From Rubripirellula sp. (GTDB lineage Bacteria; Planctomycetota; Planctomycetia; Pirellulales; Pirellulaceae), in NCBI GenBank assembly GCA_012270065.1, contig JAAXJB010000078.1, positions 1 through 64,000 on the forward strand: DNA of 64,000 nucleotides. Reading direction: 5' to 3'. A program made the position numbers and the translations under genes. The notes beneath the pieces are model-generated. The model worked only from the letters and a program-made list of their open reading frames with translations, ran no database searches and was not told the origin of the DNA. Shown one piece after another: positions 55,450 to 64,000 of the stretch (position 1 is the stretch's first letter; every line of letters starts with the position of its first letter).

Positions 55450-56880
55450 ATGTCCAAACATCAAGTCCGGCTGCAACAGGCATGGCAACAGCACCAGACA
55501 GGCAATCTGGACGAGGCAGAAGAAACTTACCGGCAAGTCATCGAGGCTGATCCAAAAGATGCTGATGCCTGGGTATATCTGGGGATCCTGCAGTTCGATC
55601 GGCGACAATTCGAAAGCTCAACGGAATCCTATCGACGCGCTTTGGAAATCAGAGATCATTATCCGATCGCCTGGAACAATCTTGGAAATTCGTTTCGAAT
55701 GCTGGGACAGGTTGAGAACGCCGAACAGTGTTTCACGAAAGCTCTCTCCCAACATCCCAATTATCTGTCGGCCTTCAAGAATCGTGGGACGCTCTGGATT
55801 TGGTCAGGCGAAATCCAGAAGGGTCTGAAGTGGTATCAGGAGGGCCTGAAGCATCATCCGGGGGAAGTTGAACTTCATCGAAATCTGGGTGTCATTCACC
55901 TGCTGTTGGGAAACTATGAAATCGGTTGGCGTGAATATCGCTGGCGATGGAAATTCCCTGGCATGTATCGTCCTTCGACAAACGCACCTACCTGGAAGGG
56001 TGAACCACTCCAAGGCAAAACCATCCTGATCTATCCGGAACAGGGTCTGGGGGACGCTATTCAGTTCATTCGCGTTGCGAAAGAACTGAAAAACCAGGGG
56101 GCCACCGTCTACGTTGAGGTAGGGAAGCGCATGGAGGCACTTTTCTGTTCCGCGCCAGGGATTGATCGGTTATTGATTCGTGATCAACCTCTACCGGCAT
56201 GTGATTATCACGCATCATTTATCGAAGTGATCGACTACCTTTATCAATCAACCGGAGAGATTGCGTGGGGAACTGGCCTGTTCTCCAGCCGTTCCGGCTA
56301 CCTTCGAGTTTCTGATGCATTGATTGAATACTGGCGAAACTGGTTTACAAGACATGCCGAATCTGGCGGGGATCCTACCAACACAAACACAAAGACCCCT
56401 GAACAATGTTTGAAAGTGGGGATCAACTGGCAAGGCAACCCGGATCACCATGCCGATGTGTACCGCAGTATTTCGCTGGACAGGCTCGCGCCACTGGCAA
56501 CCATCCCGGGCGTTGAACTCTTCAGTCTGCAGTTCGGCTTTGGCAGTGAACAGTTGGCCCAAAGCCAACTCAACGCAGCGATCACGAAGTTCCCCAGCCA
56601 CGTTGATACCGATGGTGGAGCATTCACAGACACAGCAGCAATACTCAGCAATCTCGACTATGTTGTGACCACAGATACGTCCGTCGCTCACCTCGCAGGT
56701 GCAGTGGGCACACCCACGTGTCTGCTGCTGGGGAAGGTCCCAGACTGGCGTTGGCTGCAAAACGGTTCCAGCACAGCGTGGTATCCAGCCATGCAGTTGT
56801 TCCGGCAAAGTCGACTGGGGATTTGGGACGAGCCAGTCGCAGCCATTGAATCGCTGCTGCGAAAAGCTTCACCAGCTTGA
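55450..56880 (+). CDS. TPR protein with GT-B glycosyltransferase-like domain
   Basis: The 476-residue soluble protein has about four to five TPR units in the first 150 residues (for example GNLDEAEETYRQVIEADPKDADAWVYLG). A linker (YEIGWREYRWRWKF) follows, and then a domain like glycosyltransferase family 9/41 (GKTILIYPEQGLGDAIQFIRVA, KVGINWQGNPDHHADVYRSI, NLDYVVTTDTSVAHLAGAVGTPTCLLL). The latter is the typical nucleotide-sugar site. Such proteins glycosylate proteins or surface polymers. The ATG at 55450 was chosen over a GTG at 55357, which would place the sigma terminator inside the gene. Confidence 0.85.
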   Translation: MSKHQVRLQQAWQQHQTGNLDEAEETYRQVIEADPKDADAWVYLGILQFDRRQFESSTESYRRALEIRDHYPIAWNNLGNSFRMLGQVENAEQCFTKALSQHPNYLSAFKNRGTLWIWSGEIQKGLKWYQEGLKHHPGEVELHRNLGVIHLLLGNYEIGWREYRWRWKFPGMYRPSTNAPTWKGEPLQGKTILIYPEQGLGDAIQFIRVAKELKNQGATVYVEVGKRMEALFCSAPGIDRLLIRDQPLPACDYHASFIEVIDYLYQSTGEIAWGTGLFSSRSGYLRVSDALIEYWRNWFTRHAESGGDPTNTNTKTPEQCLKVGINWQGNPDHHADVYRSISLDRLAPLATIPGVELFSLQFGFGSEQLAQSQLNAAITKFPSHVDTDGGAFTDTAAILSNLDYVVTTDTSVAHLAGAVGTPTCLLLGKVPDWRWLQNGSSTAWYPAMQLFRQSRLGIWDEPVAAIESLLRKASPA

Positions 56881-56996
56881 TCAAAAGCAAGAAGTGTTTC
56901 CCAAACGACACGTGCTTTTCGGGTCATGTGGATGTCCGCCCGAGCCGCGAAACCCGGCGTGGCTGAATCGATCAGGTTCAACCCGGGCAATCGGGA

Positions 56997-57914
56997 TCAT
57001 TCCGTTTCAGCCATATCGCGAGCGTGGTAACTACTGCGGACGAAGGGTCCACTGGCGACTTTTCGAAATCCCATCTGGCTGGCAATCTCACCCAACTCCT
57101 CGAACTCCTCGGGTGGCACAAAGCGAACCACGGGCAGGTATTTTTCACCAGGTTGCAGATATTGCCCCAGCGTCAGGAAGTCGACATCGTTTCTTCGGAG
57201 GTCAGCCAGTGCGTCCAGCAGCTCCCCTCGCTCTTCACCCAAGCCCAGCATCAATCCACTCTTGGTTTTCACCTCAGGATTGTATTCTTTCACCTGCTTC
57301 ATCATTGCAAGAGTCCAGGCATAATCACTTTTGGGTCCCCGAACTCGACGGTACAGCCTTGGTACGGTTTCCATGTTGTGATTGAAGACATCGGGTCGGG
57401 CTTCAATCACACGCTCCAGCGAAGGCTTGCAGTGGACAAAATCGGGGGTCAAAACCTCCGTCGTTGCTCCCGTCTTCTCCCGAACCGCGACAACACATTG
57501 ATAAAAATGCTCAGCTCCACCATCGGGCAGATCATCGCGAGTCACGCTGGTGATGACAACGTGCTTCAGTCCGAGTCGATGGGCTGCTTCTGCGACGCGT
57601 TCAGGTTCATCGGACTCTGGCAATTCGGGTGGACGGCCACGATGGACGGCACAAAAACCACAGGGCCTCGTGCAAACATTGCCAAGGATCATGAAAGTGG
57701 CAGTCTGTTGGCTGTAACATTCCATCCGATTGGGACATTTTGCATTGTCGCACACCGTTTCCAATCGCAACTCATCGAGCAAACCCTGAGTCATGTGGTT
57801 GGCATTGCCGGCGGGAATGGGCCGTTTCAGCCAGCGTGGAAGCCTGCCTGAGGCCGAAACCTCCGCACCGTCTGGAATTTCAGGATCCGCAACTACAGGA
57901 AGTCGAAAGGCCAT
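56997..57914 (-). CDS. lipA: lipoyl synthase
   Basis: The 305-residue radical SAM enzyme inserts sulfur at C6 and C8 of octanoyl groups on lipoyl domains. The auxiliary cluster ligands are C-x4-C-x5-C (CDNAKCPNRMEC), and the SAM cluster is CTRPCGFC (C-x3-C-x2-C). Further signatures are VITSVTRDDLPDGGAEHF, TPDFVHCKPSLERVIEARPDVFNHN, LMLGLGE and LGQYLQPGEKYLPV, with a C-terminal GPFVRSSYHA. The ATG at 57914 is preferred to a GTG at 57929. It is convergent with the glycosyltransferase gene. Confidence 0.96.
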   Translation of the reverse strand: MAFRLPVVADPEIPDGAEVSASGRLPRWLKRPIPAGNANHMTQGLLDELRLETVCDNAKCPNRMECYSQQTATFMILGNVCTRPCGFCAVHRGRPPELPESDEPERVAEAAHRLGLKHVVITSVTRDDLPDGGAEHFYQCVVAVREKTGATTEVLTPDFVHCKPSLERVIEARPDVFNHNMETVPRLYRRVRGPKSDYAWTLAMMKQVKEYNPEVKTKSGLMLGLGEERGELLDALADLRRNDVDFLTLGQYLQPGEKYLPVVRFVPPEEFEELGEIASQMGFRKVASGPFVRSSYHARDMAETE

Positions 57915-58017
57915 GCAACAAGAAACCACAGTGAAAGGGACGAACCAAAGCCTGCCATGTGACCTATTGTAGTGAGAAGTTCAATCCCGACCATGGCTCA
58001 GTGACATCGCTTCGTGG

Positions 58018-58100
58018 AATGCCCAGCTGGAAAACCCGGCCAGGTCCCTGACCGAAGCAGCCCGACAGGAACACGGCTGGGATAGGTTAAAACGGGCATT
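58018..58100 (+). ncRNA. ffs: signal recognition particle RNA (small bacterial type)
   Basis: The segment carries the SRP domain IV signature, with 5' strand GGCCAGGTCC and 3' strand GAAGCAGCC (symmetric loop CAGG opposite AGCA). The outer helix CCCAGCTG (58022-58029) pairs with CGGCTGGG (58074-58081), and AATGCCC can pair with GGGCATT at the base. The apical part (CCTGACC) is not the usual GGAA tetraloop. SRP RNA binds Ffh to target membrane proteins. The exact ends are estimated. Confidence 0.72.
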
Positions 58101-58186
58101 TGGTTGCCCAGAAAGTCAAAAATCAATGATTCAAATCAGCGCCCGACTACGTTGAATGGCCATTGAGGCTTACAATCCGCTGCGTT

Positions 58187-58708
58187 ATGGGTAAGAAGAA
58201 GAAAAAATCGAACGCTTCCAGCGGAAAAAAAAAGGGTGGTTCAAAGAAAACTGACCCAACGCTGACGATGGTCGCCGAGAACCGGAAGGCCCGACATCGG
58301 TATGAAATACTCGATTCCGTCGAGTGTGGCATGATGCTGATGGGGAGCGAAGTCAAATCGATGCGTGAAAACAAGTTATCACTCGATGAAGCCTACATTC
58401 GGGTCAAAGGCAAGGAGCTGTGGCTGATTGGTGCCGATATCGCCCACTACAAGAATGCAGGCATGTGGAATCACGACCCGAGGCGCCCCCGTAAACTGCT
58501 GGTTCATGCGCGGGAGTTTCAGAAATTCGCTGGCCGAGCTCATGAGAGGAGCCTGACGCTGGTTCCCCTACGCGTGTACTTCAATGAACGCGGAATCGCG
58601 AAATGCGTCATGGGACTAGTCAAAGGAAAGAAATTGCACGACAAACGTGAATCACTCAAAAAACGGGATACCGACCGCGGGCTACAACGAGCCATGAGGC
58701 GAAGATGA
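58187..58708 (+). CDS. smpB: SsrA-binding protein SmpB
   Basis: The 173-residue protein has the SmpB OB-fold: NRKARHRYEILDSVECGMMLMGSEVKSMRENKLSLDEAYIRVKGKELWLIGADI, then HDPRRPRKLLVHAREF, and a basic C-terminal tail. It delivers tmRNA to stalled ribosomes. The N-terminus carries an extra roughly 25-residue Lys/Gly/Ser-rich extension. The start is the ATG at 58187. It overlaps the next ATG by 4 bases (ATGA at 58705), so the ABC transporter gene is translationally coupled. Confidence 0.96.
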   Translation: MGKKKKKSNASSGKKKGGSKKTDPTLTMVAENRKARHRYEILDSVECGMMLMGSEVKSMRENKLSLDEAYIRVKGKELWLIGADIAHYKNAGMWNHDPRRPRKLLVHAREFQKFAGRAHERSLTLVPLRVYFNERGIAKCVMGLVKGKKLHDKRESLKKRDTDRGLQRAMRRR

Positions 58709-59397
58709 CACAGCTTCTCGATATCAAACGACTGAAAAAGAGCTTCACGCAGCCCGAAGGTGGAAATCTGCTCATTCTGGACATTCCGGAATTTCAGATT
58801 GCCAAGGGCGAACAAGTTGCGTTGATTGGGCAGAGCGGCGGTGGAAAAACAACGTTGCTGCATCTGATCGCAGGTCTTCTGTCACTGGACGAGGGATCCA
58901 TTCGAATCGACGGGATCGAAACAAACGTGCTCAGTGAACAGGGTCGCGACCGCTTTCGGGCCGAAACCATCGGTTATGTTTTTCAAACCTTCAATCTGCT
59001 TCCCGCTTTTTCTGCGATCGAGAATGTTCGCCTTGGCATGGCCTTTGGCTCTGGCAAGCACCAGTATTCGCGTGCTGCTGATTTGCTGACTCGTGTCGGA
59101 TTGAAAGATCGATTCAATTATCGCCCGAGCCAACTCTCCGTGGGACAACAACAACGCGTGGCAATCGCACGCTCTCTGGCAGGAAGACCAAAATTACTGC
59201 TGGCAGACGAACCGACGGCCAATGTCGATCCCAGCAGTGCTGATAGCGTGCTTGAATTGATACGCGAAACCTGCCGCGAAGAAGAAGTCTCCCTGCTCAC
59301 GGTAACGCATGACATGCAAATTGCCTCGCGTTTCGATCGCATTGAAAAACTTGATGAAATCAATCAGGTGGATCACTCTTCAGCATCGTCCGGGTGA
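58705..59397 (+). CDS. ABC transporter ATP-binding protein (LolD/MacB type)
   Basis: The 230-residue ATPase has Walker A GQSGGGKTT, the Q-loop FQTFNLLPAFSAIEN, signature LSVGQQQRVAIARSL, Walker B LLLADEPT and the switch His in LLTVTHD. The subfamily works with FtsX-like permeases in lipoprotein release or efflux. It is coupled to smpB by a 4-base overlap and followed after 62 bp by its permease. Confidence 0.92.
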   Translation: MTQLLDIKRLKKSFTQPEGGNLLILDIPEFQIAKGEQVALIGQSGGGKTTLLHLIAGLLSLDEGSIRIDGIETNVLSEQGRDRFRAETIGYVFQTFNLLPAFSAIENVRLGMAFGSGKHQYSRAADLLTRVGLKDRFNYRPSQLSVGQQQRVAIARSLAGRPKLLLADEPTANVDPSSADSVLELIRETCREEEVSLLTVTHDMQIASRFDRIEKLDEINQVDHSSASSG

Positions 59398-59459
59398 TCC
59401 CCCAAGCTATCAAGATGAAAAACTGTTCCACCCATCGGCATTGAATCAAGCATCCAATC

Positions 59460-60941
59460 ATGTCTCTCATTCACATCGCCTGGCGAAACTTCTGCCATCG
59501 AGCTCTCTCAAGCTTTCTGACGACATTTTCACTTGCCCTCGGGGTTGGTCTTGTTGTTCTTGTCCTTTCCATTTACGGCGTGATCAGTGAGGCGTTCACT
59601 CGAAATGCCTCGGTGGGCTACAACCTGGTGGTAGGTCCCAAAGGAAGCCCTCTACAACTCACATTGAACAGTGTTTTCTATCTCAGCCAACCAATCGAAA
59701 ACCTGCCGTACACCGAATACATGGAGTTTCTGTCCCAGGATGAAAGAGCATCCATGGTGAAGAAATTTGGCGGTGACCCGAAGCTGGCCGAACGAAACGG
59801 GCGTTACGCGCCTTTCGTCTCAGGAGGGTTTGCCATTCCTCTGGCTCTGGGTGATTACTTCGGTCAATACAGAGTCGTTGGAACAACACCGGACTTTTTC
59901 ACCAAATTGAAACATGGGCCGAATGTCGATGAAGATTTCACCTTCAGCAACGGCCGAGCATTTCAGACCTACTCACCGGAACACCAGTACTTTGAGGCTG
60001 TGCTGGGAGCACGGGTGGCAAAAGACATGAAGGTTGGTGTTGGTGACACTTTCAATCCCACTCATGGAGACCCCGAGGGACAGGGACACGCCCAAGGTTT
60101 TCATGTCGTTGGCGTCCTCGACCCCACCGGTACACCCAACGACCGTGCGGCGTTCGTGAATCTGGAAGGTTTTTACTTGATGGAAGGGCACGCCAAGCCC
60201 GTTGAAAACGTGGACCAATTCAAGCCACAAAACGACGATGTGCTCGATCAGACCATTGACGCGGTAGAATCTGACGAAGATGGTTCAGAGCAAGATACTT
60301 CCACTGCAGATCTCCAAACCACAGTTGACGCGGGTTCCAGTGAGACCTCGGATGAATCTGGGAGCTCTGAAAAAATCCGACTGCTGACGATTCCCGAAAG
60401 GGAAGTCACATCCATTCTTGTCCGCAATGGAAATATGTTGTTCGCTCCTGGGATGCAGAATGCCATCAACGAAGGCATCCGTGCTCAGGCAGCGGCTCCA
60501 ATCGGCGAGATCAATAAACTGATGAGCATGATCGTTGGCCCTCTGTTGACGGCCTTGTTGGCGATCACAGGAATCACGTGTGCAGTTGCTGCGGTAGGTA
60601 TTCTGGTTTCGATCTATAACTCAATGAATGACCGCCGTCGGGACATTGCAATCATGCGTGCCTTGGGAGCAAGACGTTCCACCGTGACGAACATCATTGT
60701 CTTTGAGAGTTTTCAGGTCGCCTTGATAGGAACGATCGCCGGCTGGTTGCTCGCACACGCGGCCATGGTGGTGTTTTCTGGTCAAATCGAAGATCAAACA
60801 GGGGTTCAGGTCGGATTTTTCACGACCAGCAACTACGAAATCTTCGTCCTACCTCTGGTCCTGTGTCTGGCACTGATCGCGGCTCTACTTCCGGCTTGGG
60901 CGGCTTACCGGACTGATGTCGGTTCCAACCTGTCAGCTTGA
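59460..60941 (+). CDS. FtsX-like ABC transporter permease
   Basis: The 493-residue membrane protein has one N-terminal TM (about 20-42), a large extracytoplasmic domain, and three C-terminal TMs. The FtsX cytoplasmic loop [23 protein letters not shown] lies between the first two of these. The extracytoplasmic domain contains a Ser/Asp/Glu-rich low-complexity insert of about 45 residues (about 260-305, [14 protein letters not shown] and on). It pairs with the adjacent ATPase for lipoprotein or peptide movement, without cargo evidence. It ends 9 bases into the convergent DUF255 gene. Confidence 0.9.
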   Translation: MSLIHIAWRNFCHRALSSFLTTFSLALGVGLVVLVLSIYGVISEAFTRNASVGYNLVVGPKGSPLQLTLNSVFYLSQPIENLPYTEYMEFLSQDERASMVKKFGGDPKLAERNGRYAPFVSGGFAIPLALGDYFGQYRVVGTTPDFFTKLKHGPNVDEDFTFSNGRAFQTYSPEHQYFEAVLGARVAKDMKVGVGDTFNPTHGDPEGQGHAQGFHVVGVLDPTGTPNDRAAFVNLEGFYLMEGHAKPVENVDQFKPQNDDVLDQTIDAVESDEDGSEQDTSTADLQTTVDAGSSETSDESGSSEKIRLLTIPEREVTSILVRNGNMLFAPGMQNAINEGIRAQAAAPIGEINKLMSMIVGPLLTALLAITGITCAVAAVGILVSIYNSMNDRRRDIAIMRALGARRSTVTNIIVFESFQVALIGTIAGWLLAHAAMVVFSGQIEDQTGVQVGFFTTSNYEIFVLPLVLCLALIAALLPAWAAYRTDVGSNLSA

Positions 60942-63032
60942 TGCGCTGCAGCCCAGCCAGTTTTCCAAGTCCCTTCCTTGCAGCGGCTGCTCACACCGAA
61001 AACTCTCGCAACAATACAACGTTGCTTCTCCATCCATCGGTTCTTTGCCACGATTGAGAGCTGACATCGGTCCAGATTGCGGCGCTGTGCCAATGACCCA
61101 TGAGCGAACTGCACGAGGGCGATAGGTCGCGAAAAAAGCTGGACGCAATCGATTCATTTCCTCCTGGTCAGGAACAGCGAGGGCGAGTTGCTGGTTGCCA
61201 AGATGAAACTGATCCAGAACCGCCAGCAGTGCCGCACAGGCAGCAGACTGGTTATTCATCACGGCAGCTCCAGCCACCAGTGTCCGCTCCGCTGCCTGAC
61301 GAAAATCCTGACGATTGCAGAGCATCGAAAGTTTCAACAAGCCACTGGCAGCTGATGCATTCCCGCTCACCAAACTACCATCGTGCCAATCCTTGTTGCG
61401 AGTGATCAGCGTTTCTGCGTCATCAGCGGTGTAAAAAAATCCGCCTGATACCTGATCCTCAAAGTGTTGGATCATGTCCTCGGCCAACCTCACAGCGCGG
61501 CCAACCCACCGCGCTTTCCCTGTTGCTTCAAACAGTGAAATGAATGCCTCAATCGTAAAAGCGTAGTCATCTACATAGGCATCAAGATGTGCTTGCCCAT
61601 CTCTGAAGGCATGCAGCAGCCTTCCATCTTCACTCAGCATATCCCGCTGAATGAACTCTGCAGCAGTCTCTGCTGACTGTAGATAAGAGGGCTGGTTCAA
61701 AACCGCACCGGCGACGGAAAGTGCTTTTATCATCAACGCATTCCATGCGACGATGATCTTGTCATCCCGTGCTGGATGAACACGATTCTCTCTGGCGATC
61801 CGTAACTGTTCCCGATAATCCGCCAGTAGATTCGAAAGTTCGGCTTCATTCACCGACATCTCTTCGGCCCAGGCCGAAATGCTCTGTGGCAGATTCGGGA
61901 TGCTATTGCCCTCAAAATTTCCACGCTCGCTGATGTCATAAACAAAACAGAAATCCCGCGCCGCTTCCTTACCGAGAACCTGCTCAACCTGTTCCGGTTT
62001 CCAAACGTAGTATTTACCTTCGATGCCTTCACTGTCTGCATCTTCACTGCAGTGAAATCCGCCAGCAGAATCCACCAGCTCTCGACAAACATAATCGAGC
62101 GTCTCTTGTGCAACCTGCGCATGTCTCTGATGTCCAGTGACCTGGAATGCACGAACATACATCTCGGCCAGAAGCGCGTTGTCATACAACATTTTTTCAA
62201 AATGCGGAACCAACCACTGGCCGTCCACACTGTACCTGGAAAATCCACCACCGATATGATCACGAATCCCCCCTGCAGCCATGCGATCGAGAGTCAACTC
62301 GGCTGCTGCGACCATCGCTTCATCATCTGACACTTGGCCCATCCGAAGCAGCAATCCCAAGTCGGTCGCATGTGGAAACTTCGGTGCTCCGCCGAAACCA
62401 CCCCATTTCTGATCCAGCACATCAAGCAGATTTCGACATGCGTCTGTGACAAGTGAACTCGGGGGAATCGTGTTCGCAGACGAATTCGGCAACGACACGG
62501 CATCGGGTTGTTCACCGCCTCCTGCCGCCAACTGTTGCAGCGCGGCAGTGATATTGCCTGAATGGCCTAGCACTTCTTCACGGCGTTTGGCCCACGCATC
62601 GGACAGTGATTGAAGGACGTCAACAAACCCCGGCATGCCCGACTTTTGCCTGGGTGGCCAATAAGTGCCGGCAAAAAAAGGCTGCCTTTGATGGTCCAGA
62701 AACACGCTCATGGGCCATCCACCGCGACCCGTCATGACCTGAACTGCGTTCATGTACACCTGATCAATGTCAGGTCGTTCTTCACGATCAACTTTGATCG
62801 AAACAAAGTTCTGGTTCAGCAGATTGGCAATGAAAGGATCCTCGAAACTCTCATGCTCCATCACATGACACCAATGGCAGGCGGCATAGCCTACCGAAAG
62901 AAAGACTGGCTTATCCTCTTCAATCGCAAGCTCAAAAGCTTCGTCTCCCCAGGGGAACCAATCCACCGGGTTGTTCTGGTGCTGCAACAGATAAGGACTG
63001 AGAGAGTTCGCGAGTCGATTCAATGATGTCAT
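60933..63032 (-). CDS. DUF255 thioredoxin-domain protein (YyaL / SPATA20 family)
   Basis: The 699-residue protein begins with a thioredoxin-like domain ([37 protein letters not shown] with a CxxC). It continues with an (alpha/alpha)6 barrel like N-acylglucosamine epimerase ([41 protein letters not shown]). The family is conserved from bacteria to humans with unclear catalytic function. There is no signal peptide, so it is cytoplasmic. It lies 12 bp downstream of gyrB on the same strand. Confidence 0.93.
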   Translation of the reverse strand: MTSLNRLANSLSPYLLQHQNNPVDWFPWGDEAFELAIEEDKPVFLSVGYAACHWCHVMEHESFEDPFIANLLNQNFVSIKVDREERPDIDQVYMNAVQVMTGRGGWPMSVFLDHQRQPFFAGTYWPPRQKSGMPGFVDVLQSLSDAWAKRREEVLGHSGNITAALQQLAAGGGEQPDAVSLPNSSANTIPPSSLVTDACRNLLDVLDQKWGGFGGAPKFPHATDLGLLLRMGQVSDDEAMVAAAELTLDRMAAGGIRDHIGGGFSRYSVDGQWLVPHFEKMLYDNALLAEMYVRAFQVTGHQRHAQVAQETLDYVCRELVDSAGGFHCSEDADSEGIEGKYYVWKPEQVEQVLGKEAARDFCFVYDISERGNFEGNSIPNLPQSISAWAEEMSVNEAELSNLLADYREQLRIARENRVHPARDDKIIVAWNALMIKALSVAGAVLNQPSYLQSAETAAEFIQRDMLSEDGRLLHAFRDGQAHLDAYVDDYAFTIEAFISLFEATGKARWVGRAVRLAEDMIQHFEDQVSGGFFYTADDAETLITRNKDWHDGSLVSGNASAASGLLKLSMLCNRQDFRQAAERTLVAGAAVMNNQSAACAALLAVLDQFHLGNQQLALAVPDQEEMNRLRPAFFATYRPRAVRSWVIGTAPQSGPMSALNRGKEPMDGEATLYCCESFRCEQPLQGRDLENWLGCSASS

Positions 63033-63044
63033 TCCAGCAAAGAA

Positions 63045-64000
63045 TCAGATATCCAGGTTGCGTACGTCCAACGCATGCTTTTCGATGAACTCGCGACGAG
63101 GCTCGACCTTGTCTCCCATGAGCAATCGGAACATCTCATCGGCAGCACCAGCATCGGTCAGATTGACCTGCAACAACGTACGGTTGGCGGGATCGAGAGT
63201 TGTTTCTCGCAGTTCCTCCGCGTTCATTTCGCCCAGCCCTTTGAAGCGTGTGACTTGCAGACCTTTCTCACCGGCCGCCCTGACCTCCGGCAACAGATCC
63301 CGCAAATCATTCAGCGAACGCCGCACATCCTCCCCACGTACCAGTTCAAATCTGGCATTGGTTGCACCGGTGCGTTCAGCGGGAATCAGATCATCAACCC
63401 CAAATCCCAGCGGCATCAATTCTTTCAAGCCACTGTTGATGGTACGGACTTCATGCAATTCCGTCAGGTGTGCCATGGCAACTTGCGATTCACCTGCTTC
63501 CGGTGCTGTGCCAGTTTCAGCTCCAGCACCAGCCGCCTCTGACGTCGCTTCTGCATCACTTTCTTCGCCATCGGCTACGTCGTCCTGCTCAGTATCCAGA
63601 CTCAACTGGTTATCATTGAGATAGCTTTCTACCTGATCCTGAGTATGGAACCAGTGTTCTTCATTCCCATGCGTGACAAGTAAAGAAGGCAACTTGTTGG
63701 TCGCTGGATCGAGACGCATTGCGTGGGCTCGCAAGCTGTAGCCGTGCTGCTCAAGAGCCAAGATCGATTCTTCCATGGAAGCCAGAGTTGTACAAAGAGT
63801 ACGCATCGAGTCTCCCTCGACTCGGCGACCGTCCTCCGATTCAAAAACCGTATCAGCGAGCCCTCGCTCCAGCAGTTGAGCTTTCATTTCTCCATCGGAC
63901 TGGATGTAGTACCTTTTCTTTCCCTGCTGCACACGGAAAAGCGGTGGCTGAGCGACGTACACATGTCCGCGGGCTACCAGCTCATACATCTGTCGATAAA
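63045..64000 (-). CDS. gyrB: DNA gyrase subunit B, C-terminal part (continues beyond window)
   Basis: At least 318 codons of the 3' part of gyrB are present; the 5' part lies past position 64000. Visible blocks are RQMYELVARGHVYVAQPPLFRV of the Toprim region, and the C-terminal QVTRFKGLGEMNAEELRETTLDPANRTLLQV and LMGDKVEPRREFIEKHA. Between them lies a roughly 165-residue insertion with an acidic Ala/Glu/Gly-rich linker (DVADGEESDAEATSEAAGAG region), at the place where gamma-proteobacterial GyrB also has an insert. Gyrase introduces negative supercoils; GyrB is the ATPase subunit. Confidence 0.95.
   Translation of the reverse strand, partial: YRQMYELVARGHVYVAQPPLFRVQQGKKRYYIQSDGEMKAQLLERGLADTVFESEDGRRVEGDSMRTLCTTLASMEESILALEQHGYSLRAHAMRLDPATNKLPSLLVTHGNEEHWFHTQDQVESYLNDNQLSLDTEQDDVADGEESDAEATSEAAGAGAETGTAPEAGESQVAMAHLTELHEVRTINSGLKELMPLGFGVDDLIPAERTGATNARFELVRGEDVRRSLNDLRDLLPEVRAAGEKGLQVTRFKGLGEMNAEELRETTLDPANRTLLQVNLTDAGAADEMFRLLMGDKVEPRREFIEKHALDVRNLDI

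Overview
The window is a gene-dense chromosomal segment of a planctomycete (phylum Planctomycetota). The evidence is the combination of secreted sulfatases, a PSCyt1-DUF1549-DUF1553 protein next to a DUF1501 protein, ThuA and Tat-exported xylose-isomerase-like TIM-barrel proteins, several PQQ-type beta-propellers, and an AraC regulator with a LacI-like sensor domain. I cannot name the genus. Base composition looks moderate (roughly 50-55% GC by eye). No prophage, insertion sequence or CRISPR array is recognisable.

Layout. 1-8 kb: secreted proteins (M49-type peptidase, planctomycete hypothetical protein, sulfatase, thioredoxin-like protein, tetraheme cytochrome c). 8-17 kb: MMPL exporter, hemerythrin-like protein, EpmA, an E1-like ThiF/MoeB enzyme, a TIM-barrel isomerase and RecQ. 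17-19 kb: tRNA-Ala(GGC) with a terminator, followed by a coiled-coil protein of unknown function in gene-poor DNA. 19-31 kb: ThuA, an S9 peptidase and a TIM-barrel protein on the plus strand, facing a glycosidase-like fusion protein and three PQQ-propeller proteins on the minus strand, with a 17-bp tandem repeat at the convergence point. 31.8-37.7 kb: a co-directional seven-gene array behind one Fur/Zur-like palindrome. 38-49 kb: a minus-strand sulfated-glycan degradation cluster (two sulfatases, a six-hairpin glycosidase, DUF1501 and DUF1549/1553 proteins), divergent from its probable AraC/XylR regulator. 49-64 kb: mostly housekeeping genes (acyltransferase, DinB-like protein, methyltransferase, sigma-70 factor, TPR glycosyltransferase, LipA, SRP RNA, SmpB, LolD/FtsX-type ABC transporter, DUF255 protein, and the 3' part of gyrB).

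The most interesting part is 31.8-37.7 kb. It reads as a zinc-starvation operon: a COG0523 (CobW/ZigA) metallochaperone, a HisI paralogue, a COG0701 permease, a DUF3299-like exported protein, an 81-residue unknown protein, a cysteinyl-tRNA synthetase and a DUF1826 protein. Duplicated zinc enzymes next to COG0523 and DUF1826 are a known signature of Zur regulons. Two genes are unusual. The COG0523 protein carries a clean in-frame deletion of the middle of its GTPase domain. The HisI protein has Asp in place of the Cys in the DCDxD motif, which is one of the zinc ligands. Other points worth a second look are an SRP RNA with an atypical apical loop beside smpB, a secreted fusion of a metal-exporter-like N-terminal domain to a five-bladed glycosidase, and a TTG-started sigma factor with a 1-kb leader.
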